From Hevea brasiliensis (lineage: Eukaryota; Streptophyta; Magnoliopsida; Malpighiales; Euphorbiaceae), in assembly GCF_030052815.1 (NCBI RefSeq), contig NC_079509.1:50644818-50708817 (forward strand): a stretch of DNA of 64,000 nucleotides, given 5' to 3'. Below are positions 34,786 through 45,604 of the stretch, piece by piece. Every line of letters starts with the position of its first letter. The first letter of the stretch is position 1. The notes under the pieces were generated by a model. The model saw only the letters and a program-made list of their open reading frames with translations. It had not been told where the DNA came from and ran no database searches. The translations under genes were made by a program, and so were the position numbers.

Positions 34786-35677
34786 TGTCACACCCTACTC
34801 TTCCGTAAGGCATAACATGATCCCATAGTACACCTAATGAATTACCGTACTTTACCTATCGATAACCCATTAAATATATTATAAGGAATTTTGAAACAAT
34901 TTTTGTTCATTCAATTTTTTTTTCCTGGTGGTAAATTTTTCACAAATTTTAAAAACCTTTAATTGGCACTAAATCACAAATCAAATTTTTCGGTAATTAA
35001 AATTTTCACAATTTTTACAAAAATTCCGGCAGATTGCCGGCTGTATTTTGAGAAAACAGTTCTCCAAAACTTGTAAAGAAACACACTTTCAATATTTTTG
35101 CTCAACCATAACTCCATTTTAAATAATTTCTCAACACAATTCAATCTCAAAAATGTATAAATCATTTGCATCAACTATCTCAATTCATTTTCAACCCAAA
35201 CTCATCATAAATGAAACCATACATAAATTCAAACTCAAGAAGAAATTAAATAGTACATTTATTAAAGTACTAAAATTAATGTTACAAATAATTTTTATTT
35301 CAGTTACACACTAAATAACATTACAAAAGTTCGTGTACAACTGCTTAAATAATTTACATACATATAATTACATGCATACATCAAAATTTATGTACAAGGG
35401 TATACCTATGATATACTCGGAGCTAGATCCAATGTGTCTTCAAGGAAGCTTACTCAACTGCTTTATGCTCTTTTCACCTGCGACAGCATGCAAAGCTATC
35501 GCTAAGTGGTAAACTCAGTGGTGCACAACTATAATTTAAAATGTAATATAATATACATTGACAAAATTATAACAATTAATTTAGAAGTTTCAAAATTCAA
35601 CAAATTTTCAAAAGTCAAAATCTCCGTTGCCAATACTATAAATCATTTGTTAAAGTGACCTTGATTAAGAAATTCAA
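34786..35677 (-). repeat. Solo LTR, left part (3' portion)
   Basis: This 892-bp part runs from the TGTCACACCC border to the E3 insertion point and includes the TTCAA duplication at 35673-35677. Confidence 0.75.
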
Positions 35678-38168
35678 TGTCACGACCCAACCTATGGGCC
35701 GGACCGGCACTAGGACCTGGGCCAGCCTAAAGCCCCCGAGGCCCGTAGTAAGCCTTAACTGTTCATTTACCCAATTCTAAGGCCCATTGGGCCCAAATTC
35801 AGAAACCAAGCGGATGATCCGGCCATAAAATGGACTTTCCAGCGGGAGTTTTGACTCACCGACACTGTAAACACAATAAATACTCAATTGGGGAGCTCAG
35901 CTCACCCTCCACATACTCATCAACATAAAATAAATGGGAGCTCAGCTCCCTCATCCAATCCATCAACATGCATAACATATTTAAGTTTACAGGTCCAACA
36001 TGATAAAAATATTACAGACCAAATTCAAATAAATACTGCTAACACATGCGGAAATTCTAGGAGTAATTAAAATTACACAAACATGGATAAACAACCTGCG
36101 AAGGATAAAAGCAGGTTAACCCAGAATAAAATATCCTCCTGTGGCCTGTAAAATTTTTGAGCAGAGTGGCGTTCGACTCGAGAGTAAAATATCAATCTTA
36201 ACTATAATCTCTATAACTATACGAAACTAATGCAACTTTGTAGAGTGAAATGCAACATTAACATCATATTCACATCATAGCATCAAAAGGTAATTTGGAG
36301 CACTCACGCACCTGTAGCATCAATCATAATATATTGGGAGCTGATCCTGTCTGACTCTCTTAAATCAACTTTGGTGCCGTGAAGAACTCAAGCGGACTTT
36401 GGCAATAAACCAAATCGAGGTCCCAGAAGAACTCAAGCGTGACTACCCCTCGAAGGAGCAGGTCCCGAAGAACTCAAGCGTGACTACCCCGTCCTATCCA
36501 TAGTTCACACCACATCACCGCATGCGCCAGCGCCACGCTGCTTGCTCCAAATTACCACAACAACACTCATGGCACATTACGATTATGAATGCAACATAAA
36601 TCGTGCCTAGAGTTTAACTACATAAATATATTCATATAAGTGATGCATGGGCATCTTGAACATATAATAATATCGAAATTATAATTAAAATTAATATTTT
36701 ACTCAGACTTGGCGACAAATTCATGGCGGTGGCGGAGGAAGAAGGCATCGGCTCACGACAATTACATTACATCTAATTAATACAATCGACTCAATACAAA
36801 CAAAGAAAAAGACCAATTCGTCCTAAGTGCGAAAATCGTGAGTCTCCCTATACCTAGGACCTACCCAACTGCAAAAGGGCTAAAAGCACTTCTATATTCA
36901 CAATCCATATATCAACGGTTCAATCATATCACACGGCCCCTCTGGCCCATCAAATCAATTATCCATCACAATGTCAAAATTTCAATTTAGTCCTTATTAT
37001 TGATCATTTTTGCAAAAGCGCCCAAACAAGCTCTAAAAATTATAAAACTTTGCCCATGATCCTTAGCAATATTACTAAGCTATTGCAAAAAGAATCGTAA
37101 ATTTCTAATCTAAAACGAATATATTACGTATATTAAAACATATATAATCACTAAAAAATTACTAAAAAACAAGGTTGGGTTTACCTTTGCGATTCCGACC
37201 TCGAGGGCGCTCGGGGCGTCGACAATGGGGTAGGCAAAATCTACCAGTCGGAGACTTTTCGTGCAGTGCATGCAGCGGAATTTGCGAACCGGTCAAGTCG
37301 AATTCCGCGAATTGAGAATACCTACGAAGCCCATAACACGGGGTTAGTACATAAATTTTTCAGAATTTTCTAAGCTCATTTAATGCTCGGAAAAACAACT
37401 GCGAAGTTAGTAGGACCCAAAAACGTTGTCGGAAAATTTTGAAATTAATATCATGAAGCTCTCGTCGAGTGGGCGTCTTTGGTAGCCTCGGTTTTCGTGG
37501 GATTCACGGTTTTGAGAAATCTAGCCCAAAAGTCGAAATGGCGAAAATCTTCCGAGCAAAAATCGGACAATCCGCTCGATGGATTTGGCGTTCTTGGTGT
37601 CTATGGAAAGCTCGCCGAGTAGATGATTTTAGACACAAGACCGGTCCAATCGGTGGCGGATCGGGCCGAAGTGGCTGGCAAGGCAGCGCAGGGAAGAATC
37701 GCGCGTTTCCGGCCGTTGCGGCGTGCCAGCTGGGGCCAGTGAGGCGGCGCCGCGAGGAGGCAGGAGGCGGTGGCCGGCGAGGGAGGAGGAGAGAAAGAGA
37801 GAGAGAAGGGAGTCGTCGCGGAGGAAGAGGAAGAAAAGAGAAGCCAGGTCCGATTAACCGGTCCGATCGATCGATTCGATTCGGCGGTTCGATTAAATAC
37901 AAAATTTTGAATTTTACTACGCCTCGGGACCAGCGAGGTCAAAATTGAAAAAATTCGAAAACTTCGAGAAAAATACGTAGACTCCAAATATATTTTTAGT
38001 TTTGCCACGTGGTCTTTAAATTAATTTTTAAAAATCATCAAAGTTTATATTTTCGGAAAATCGAACCCGATTTTTAAAATCCGAAAAATCTCAAAAAAAA
38101 TTCCTAAAATTCAAATAAAATTAAAATATCAAAAATACTCATAATTAATAAAATTTTGGGGTGTTACA
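35678..38168 (-). repeat. E3 3' LTR
   Basis: This 2,491-bp LTR lies, in plus-strand view, from TGTCACGACC at the left to GGGGTGTTACA at the right. Confidence 0.95.
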
Positions 38169-38182
38169 TTCTTCCCCCCTTA
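38169..38182 (-). other. E3 polypurine tract
   Basis: On the minus strand TAAGGGGGGAAGAA immediately precedes the 3' LTR. Confidence 0.92.
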
Positions 38183-38230
38183 CAGAAAATTCGTCCTCGA
38201 ATTTTACACAAGGCAGAATAAAACACATGA

Positions 38231-38700
38231 TTATACATTGAACAAATACGGGTACTTGCTACGCATGTCCCGTTCTGACTCAGTGCACTCTTCCAATGAT
38301 TGACTCCTCCACAAAACCTTATCCATAGGGATCTGTTTAGATCTCAGCTGTCTCAATTGGTAGTCCACTATGGCTACAGGCTGCTCCTCAAATGTCAAGT
38401 TCTCTTTTAGCTCTATCACATCATTTGCGATTACATGAGAAGGATCGGGAATGTATTTCTGAGCATGGAGATGTGAAACACGGGATGAGCGTGAGAAAGG
38501 TTGGGTGGTAGCTCCAGCCGGTGAGCAAGCTGCTCCAACTCTATCGGTAACCTCAAAGGTCAGATATCTGAGGTGCCAACTTGCCCTTCTTTCCAAATCT
38601 CATGACTCCCTTCATTGGAGATACCTTGAGGAATACATAGTAAGCCTTGCAAACTCCACATCCCTCAAAGTCAGAAGTGCATAACTCTTACGCCTCTTTG
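38231..38700 (-). pseudogene. pol: E3 pol: integrase C-terminus and chromodomain-like tail
   Basis: The last 121 codons are open (38596 down to the TAA at 38231-38233). They include LTFEEQPVAIVDYQLRQLRS, then KQIPMDKVLWRSQSLEE and KYPYLFNV. This is the chromodomain-like tail with the VLWR core seen in E1 and E2. The GPFEV module just upstream is shifted in frame. The tail is the best preserved of the three copies. Confidence 0.85.
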
Positions 38701-39770
38701 AAAATTTGTCTTGATCGTTCCACGATTAAAGGAACTACCTCGAGGTGTCTTGCACTAGGTCTACATCATGCACTTTCGCTTCCCCATTTCTGTCCAACAC
38801 GGAGAGACCTACACTTTCTTCCATATAATGCCTCATAGGGTGCCATCCTATCTTTGGAGTGATAAGCGTTGTTGTAGGCAAACTCCACCAAAGCTAGTTG
38901 CTCATCCCATTGACCTCCAAAATCCAAGACACTCATGCGGAGCATGTCTTCGATGTTTGGATTGTCCTTTCAACTGCCGTCGTGCATGCGAGGGTGGAAA
39001 GCCGTCTTGAAGTTCAGCTGTGTGCCAAGTGCCTCCTGCAACTTTCTCCAAAACCAGAAGTGAATGGGGCCCTCTATCGGATATTATGGGCGGAATTCCA
39101 TGCAATCGACTATTTCTCGAATGTAGGCGGGCATCTTGTGCCACAGTATGTAGTCTTCTGAGTAAGAAGTGGTGATTTGGTCAAGCGGTCCACAATTACC
39201 CATATCGAATCATATCCTCGCGTGATGCGAGGCAACCTTGATCCACAAAATCCATAGTGATCATTTCCCACTTCCATTGCAGGATAGGGAGCTCTTGCGC
39301 TTCACAGCGGTCTCAGTGTTCAAACTTCACCTTCTGACAAGTCAAGCACTTGGACACAAAGTCTGCTATGTCTCTCTTCATGCCATTCCACCAATAGCTA
39401 TCTTTCACATCATGGTACATCTTGGTGGAACACAGGTGAATCTTGTCTGATGTGTAGTGTGCCTCTTGCATGATTTCATTCTGAGATTGTCCACATCGGG
39501 CACACATATTCTAGAACCTTGCACTAGGGCGCCATCATTGGCAAATCCAAACTCACCACCTTCACCTTCTTTGTACTTTTCTCGATCTTCATCAATTGTT
39601 GGTCTCTGTGCTGGGAAACTCTAACTCTGTCCCTCAAGTCTCGCCTCACTGAAAAGTGAGCCAACAATACCCCCACATCTGAAAGATCTCGGATTAAACC
39701 TTGATCCATCAACTCATGTACCTCCTGAATCAGTGCTCTCTTTTCTGCTGAAATGTGCGCCAAACTACCA
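38701..39770 (-). pseudogene. pol: E3 pol: integrase
   Basis: On the minus strand, the end of RNase H and the start of integrase read from 39859 to 39524 ([20 protein letters not shown]...VSQHRDQQLMK). The HHCC zinc finger lies at 39480-39330 (MYHDVKDSYWWNG...KCLTCQKVKFEH). Catalytic-core pieces at 39144-38902 include the stretch PIISDRGPH, which holds the second Asp region. The pieces lie in different frames, with slips at about 39510, 39290 and 39000. Confidence 0.85.
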
Positions 39771-41110
39771 GAAGATTTTCTGCTCAAAGCATCTGCTACA
39801 ACATTGGCCTTCCCGTGGTGGCTGGATGGTGCAATCATAGTCTTCGAAGCTCCATCCATCTCCTCTGTCTCAAATTTAAATCCCTCTGTTGGAAGATGTA
39901 CTTCAAACTCTTGTGGTCGGTGTATATCTACTTTACTTCACCATACGAGTAGTGTCTCCAGTTTTTAGTGCAAAGACTACAGCCATTTCCAAATCATGGG
40001 TGGGGTAGTTACGCTCATGCCTCTTGGTGCCTTGAAGCATAAGCCACTACCTTTCCATTACGCATCAACACACACCTAGGCCAACTCTGGGCGTCACAAT
40101 ACACGGTGTATCCTTCACCACTCACGAGTAGTGTCAACACGAGGCGGTGGTTAGACACTCCTTGAGCTTTTGGAAACTCACCTCACGATCATCTGTCCAA
40201 ATGAATGGAACATTCTTCTAGTCAATTTAGTTAGGGAGCCGCTATCTGGAGAAATCTTGCAAAAGCGCTTTGTAGTAGCCGGCTAAACCAGAAAACTTAG
40301 CACCTCGGTGTTGTTGTAGGCCTAAGCCAATCGATTCTGACTTCAATTTTCTTGGGATCCACTTGAAATCCGTCACTAGAAACCACATGTCCCAAGAATG
40401 AGATGCTTTCTAGCCAAAATTCACATTTTGAAAATTTGGCATATAGCTGGTGCTCCCTCAAAGTCTGCAACACTTTTCTCAAGTGCCACACGTGTTCTTC
40501 CTCGGTCAGAGTATACGAATGTCATCAATGAATACGATGACAAAGCGGTCCAAAAATGGCTTGAACACCTGTTCATCAAGTCCATGAAGGCTTCTTTGGT
40601 GCATTAGTGAGTCAAAGACATCACCAAGAACTCATAATGACCATACCTTGTCTGAAAGCCGTTTTGGACACGTCCTCATCCACGATTCTCAAGCGATGGT
40701 AGCTTTGATCGCGAGTCTATCTTGGAAAGAATCTAGCCCCTTGGGTGATCAAATAGATCATCGATCAGGAAGTGGATACTTGTTCTTCACGATCACTTTG
40801 TTCGGTGTCTATAGTCAATACACAACCTCAACGACCCATCCTTCTTTCTCACGAATAGAGCAGGAGCACCCGGTGAAGTGCTCGGACGTATGAAACCCTT
40901 GTCCAAAAGCTCCTGTAGTTGCTCCTTGACTCTTTCGATTCTGCTGGTGCCATCTGTAAGGTGGCATTGAAATGGGGTTTGTACCGGCACAACATCGATG
41001 CAAAACTCTATTTCCCTTCCTGGTGGCAACCACAGAGCTCCTGCAGGAAGACATCCATATATTCTCGACAACGGGAACATTTTCCATCTTGACAACTTCT
41101 ACTGATGTAT
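39771..41110 (-). pseudogene. pol: E3 pol: reverse transcriptase and RNase H
   Basis: RT fingers are seen at 41095-40793 in minus direction ([34 protein letters not shown]). Palm and FIDD-like sequence lie around 40500-40560, and the connection at 40491-40297 ([32 protein letters not shown]). RNase H follows around 40200-39780 with recognisable YCDA and ADALSRK parts. This copy preserves the RT thumb ([10 protein letters not shown]) that is frame-broken in E1. Frame changes remain between segments. Confidence 0.85.
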
Positions 41111-41520
41111 CTCTCACCAAGGCCAAATACCCTGGGCATCACGGCTCAACATTTTCCTAGCACTACTTGCGACACCAAGTTATATGGAGCCACGCTCTGT
41201 CACCATCAAAGCTAAACTCTTCCACACGGTATGTGGAAGTACACCTTTGTTCCTGCGGTCTAAGGTGGCGTAATGAGTTGCCAACCAATCCATCCCCAAA
41301 ATTACATCAAAATCCATTCTTGGTAAAGGAACCAAGTCTGTGGGAGGATCTTTCCATCCACTACTCTTTGGGCTACCGGAAAAACCATATCTACCTCTAT
41401 GTTGTCACTAAGTGGGGTAGCTACGGACAAAGGGCATTCTAAAGTGGCGGGGTTTCTACCCAATCTCATGGCAAATCTGGGAGACAAATGAGTGCGTAGC
41501 ACCGGATCTATTAAAACACG
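41111..41520 (-). pseudogene. pol: E3 pol: aspartic protease
   Basis: The minus-strand frame 41502-41302 holds [20 protein letters not shown] and [17 protein letters not shown]. The active site LIDPG lies just upstream, near 41505-41520, interrupted by one missing base in the GGTGCTACG context. It is the same Asp-Pro-Gly variant as in E1 and E2. Confidence 0.82.
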
Positions 41521-42878
41521 AGCCTCATAAGAGCAGGACGGAAGAATACGCCACTTACAGCTGCGTTTGAGGCCTGAGCATCCTGGTGGGTCAGGGTGAA
41601 AACCAGATCTTGACCCCTACCCTGAGTGGCAGAACCCTGGTACTGACTCCTACCTCCTGATCTGCCTCCATATCCACTTCCCCCTTGTCCTCGGCCCTGT
41701 TGTACATGGTATTGCACTGCCATGTGGGAAGCACCGGATCTGGTGGCGAGCGTTGGCAGCAGAACCACGTGACCCCATCGTGGCTCACCGAAAGCGGGGC
41801 ATTCCCTAGCAAAGTGACCTGGTTGGCCACACACAAGCACCTCTGATCCCATCAAACAAGGTCACGAATGCCCTCTTCCACATTGTGCACAAGGTGCCAA
41901 AGAGGATCTGATCGGACCAGAACTCTTGTACCACGAACTCGACCCTGCTTTGGATCAGTACCACAGTGCAGATCCTCGAGGTTTATGCCTAAATCCACTT
42001 TTCTTATTTCTACTCTTTCCTCTGTAATTACTCTGGCCACCACTGTCCTGAGTACCCATGGGAGGACACCTGAGGAACCTTCTTCTTTGTTCTTCTTTGC
42101 TCTTCCATTGTCATCCGCGGCGTGGCGATCTCTATCATGCGGCTCGGTCAACCACCACGTCAAAAGGCGATCGGACATCATGGCGGTTCGCATACCTCTG
42201 TCCGGCCCCTTTAAGAACCTCTTCACTTTCATAGTTTACGCAGCTTTGTAGGGGCATATCTGCTCAATTCGAAACTACGTAGCATATTCATCTGAGCAAG
42301 CCATTACGTCTTAAGGCCTCAAAAGCCTTGTTTACGATCTCTGTAGCTTTACGCACAAATCGATTGATGAAAAGTTCTACAAGCGAGCCCATGACAAACC
42401 CTCCATCAGGGTAACATGTAGTCATTCATCCATTGCCTAGGCATAGGCCCCATGACATCTTTGTACACACTCTATCAGTCTTCTATCGATCAAGCGTAGT
42501 TACATTTCTGCTGTCTGCGAGAATCCAAAAACCGATATGCGTCATCTGACACATCAAAAATACCAGGCACCAACTTCTTGAAGTTTACAATCTGTTTGTA
42601 AGGTTCTTCTCTTGGTGCGGTGGACTGCTGCTGCTGTGGAGGATGGACCATATACTGAGCCATCATGTCGATGGTTCTCTGCAGACCAGCTAGAGTAGCT
42701 GCCATGGGGTCCATGGGACCCTGTGCCATAAAGGCCCATTCTGTCTTGGGGTTGGCTGCTCCTCTGCTTGGCGACTCTAGGCCTCTACCCCGCCTCCTCG
42801 GGGCGGCGCCTCATCTGTCTTGACACCTCGTCGAGCACATGCAGTTACAGTGCGATGGCGGCTCTCACCTTCTCGCAT
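41511..42878 (-). pseudogene. gag: E3 gag (frame-broken)
   Basis: The start corresponds to the ATG at 42878 (minus). MAQGPMDPMAATLAGLQRT, MVHPPQQQQSTAPREEPYKQ and NFKKLVPGIFDVSDDAYRF are open at 42729-42490, the cleanest view of this part among the three copies. The core continues in shifted frames to 41852. The zinc knuckle (VCGQPGHFARECP) and the Gly/Arg/Gln-rich tail ending [15 protein letters not shown] read openly from 41855 to 41511. In the first knuckle, one G is missing between the CLV and C codons relative to E1. Confidence 0.87.
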
Positions 42879-43082
42879 TTTCTGAAATTCAGTGACATTA
42901 GCCCACAAAATTCAAAGCGCACATTACGGCTCTATAGACTCATATTTATACATAACATATGGAGCGAGAAACTAGAAGCAAAGATGACAATGCAAGGCGA
43001 ATGTGGACCCTATATTTTCGCATGTGACTCTAGTAGACTCTTCCCAACACTTTAGACAACATTCCCTAAGAATGGAGCCTAA

Positions 43083-43096
43083 GCTCGATGCCACAT
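43083..43096 (-). other. E3 primer-binding site, degraded
   Basis: On the minus strand, next to the 5' LTR, the sequence reads TGTGGCATCGAGC where E1 and E2 have TGTGGTATCAGAGC. It differs at the TCAGAG part, again a CAG-to-CG change. The position confirms its identity. Confidence 0.75.
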
Positions 43097-45604
43097 TTTC
43101 ACGACCCAACCTATGGGCGGACCGGCACTAGGACACAGGCGACCTAAAGCCCCGAGGCCGTAGTAAGCCTTAGCTGTTCATTTACCCAATTCTAAGGCCC
43201 ATTGGGCCCAAATTCAGAAACCAAGCGGACGAGTCCGGCCATAAAATGGACTTTCCAGCGGGAGTTTTGACTCACCCGACCGTAAACACAATAAATACTC
43301 AATTGGGGAGCTCGGCTCACCCTCCACATACTCATCAACATAAAATAAATGGGAGCTCGGCTCCTCATCCAATCCATCAACATGCATAACATATTTAAGT
43401 TTCTGGTCCAACATGATAAAAATATTACGGACCAAATTCAAATAAATCTGCTAACACATGCGGAAATTCTAGGAGTAATTAAAATTACACAAACATGGAT
43501 AAACAACTGCGAAGGATAAGCGAGTTAACCGAATAAAATATCCTCCTGTGGCTGTAAAAATTTTTGAGCGAGAGTGGCGTTCGACTCGAGAGTAAAATAT
43601 CAATCTTAACTATAATCTCTATAACTATCTGAAACTAATGCAACTTTGTAGAGTGAAATGCAACATTAACATCATATTCACATCATAGCATCAAAAGGTA
43701 ATTTGGAGCACTCACGCACTGTAGCATCAATCATAATATATTGGGGCGATCCACATGCGACTCTCTTAAATCCAACTTTGGTGCCGTGAAGAACTCAAGC
43801 GGACTTTCGCAATAAACCAAATCGAGGTCCCAGCGAAGAACTCAAGCGTGACTACCCCTCGAAGGAGCGGGTCCCGTGAAGAACTCAAGCGTGACTATCC
43901 GTCCTATCCATAGTTCACACCACATCACCGCATGCCAACGCCGCTGCTTGCTCCAAATTACCACAACAACACTCATGGCACATTACGATTATGAATGCAA
44001 CATAAATCGTGCCTAGAGTTTAACTACATAAATATATTCATATAAGTGATGCATGGGCATCTTGAACATATAATAATATCGAAATTATAATTAAAATTAA
44101 TATTTTACTCACGGACTTGGCGACAAATTCTTGTGGCGGTGGGCGGAGGAAGAAGGCATCGGCTCACGACAATTACATTACATCTAATTAATACAATCGA
44201 CTCAATACAAACAAAGAAAAAGACCAATTCGTCCTAAGTCGTAGAAAATCGTGAGTCTCCCTATACCTAGGACCTACCCAACTTTGCAAAAGGGCTAAAA
44301 GCGCACTTCTATATTCACAATCCATATATCAACAGTTCAATCATATCACACAGCCCCTCTGGGCCCATCAAATCAATTATCCATCTGTCATAAAATTTCA
44401 ATTTAGTCCTTATTATTGATCATTTTTGCAAAAGCGCCCAAACAAGCTCTAAAAATTATAAAACTTTGCCGCGGTCCTTAGCAATATTACTAAGCTATTG
44501 CAAAAAGAATCGTAATTTTCTAAGCTACCACGAATATTTTACAGTTTTTAATCATATTTAAGCACTAGAAAATTACGAAAAAACAAGGTTGGGTTTACCT
44601 TTGCGATTCCGACCTCGGGGGCGCTCGGGGCGTCGACAATGGGGGTAGGCAAAATCTCGGCCAGGTCGGAGACTTTTCTATGCAGTGCATGCGTAGGAAT
44701 TTACCGAACCAGGTCAGCTGTCAATTTCCATGAATTGAGAATACCTACGAAGCCCATAACACGGGGTTAGTACATAAATTTTCAGAATTTTCTAAGCTCA
44801 TTTAATGCTCGGAAAAACAACTGCGAAGTTAGTAGGACCCATAAAGCGTTGTCGGAAAATTTTGAAATTAATATCATGAAGCTCTCGTCAGTGGGCGTGC
44901 TGGTAGCCTCGGTTTTCGTGGGATTCACGGTTTTTAGAAATCTAGCCCAAAAGTCGAAATGGCGAAAATCTTCGAGCAAAAATCGGACAATCCGCTCGAT
45001 GGATTTGGCGTTCTTGGTGTCTATGGAAAGCTCTCGCCGAGTAGATGATTTTAGACACAAGACCGGTCCAATCGGTGGCGGATCGGCGGATTGGCCGAGG
45101 AAGGCTGCGGCCTTGTGAGGAGAATCGCGCGTTTTCCGGCCGTTACAGGCGGTGCCGGTGTGGGGCGAGTGAGGCGGCCGTGAGGAGAGGCGAGGGAGGC
45201 GGTGGCGGCGAGGAGGAGGAGAAAAGAGAGAGAGAAGGGGAGTGCGTCGCGGAGGAAGAGGAAGAAAAAGAAAGAAGAGCCGGTCCGATTCGGCCGGTCC
45301 GATCGATCGATTCGATTCGGCGGTTCGATTAAATAAAATTTTGAATTTTACTGCGCCTCGGGACCAGCGAGGTCCAAAAATTCGAAAAAATTCGAAAACT
45401 TCGAGAAAAATACGTAGACTCCAAATATATTTTTAGTTTTGCCACGTGGTCTTTAAATTAATTTTTAAAAATCATTAAAGTTTATATTTTCGGAAAATCG
45501 AACCCGATTTTTAAAATCCGAAAAATCTCAAAAAAATTCCTAAAATTCAAATAAAATTAAAATATCAAAAATACTCATAATTAATAAAATTTTGGGGTGT
45601 TACA
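43097..45604 (-). repeat. E3 5' LTR
   Basis: This 2,508-bp LTR ends GGTCGTGAAA instead of GTCGTGACA at its inner border (43097-43100). Its outer border is TGTAACACCCC (45604 inward), next to the TSD TTCAA. Confidence 0.93.

Larger units (their letters stand above)
35678..45604 (-). mobile_element. E3: full-length Tekay/Del-type chromovirus nested in the solo LTR
   Basis: This element of 9,927 bp lies on the minus strand, with TSD TTCAA at 35673-35677 and 45605-45609. Its LTRs match E1 more than E2. The two LTRs are identical over long stretches, for instance about 36545-36700 against 43955-44110, so insertion looks recent. The visible differences gather at CAG/CTG sites, plus one divergent patch at about 37090-37150. 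Gag and pol are recognisable throughout but broken by small indels of the same kind. E3 is the youngest layer of the nest at 34.8-48.6 kb. Confidence 0.95.
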
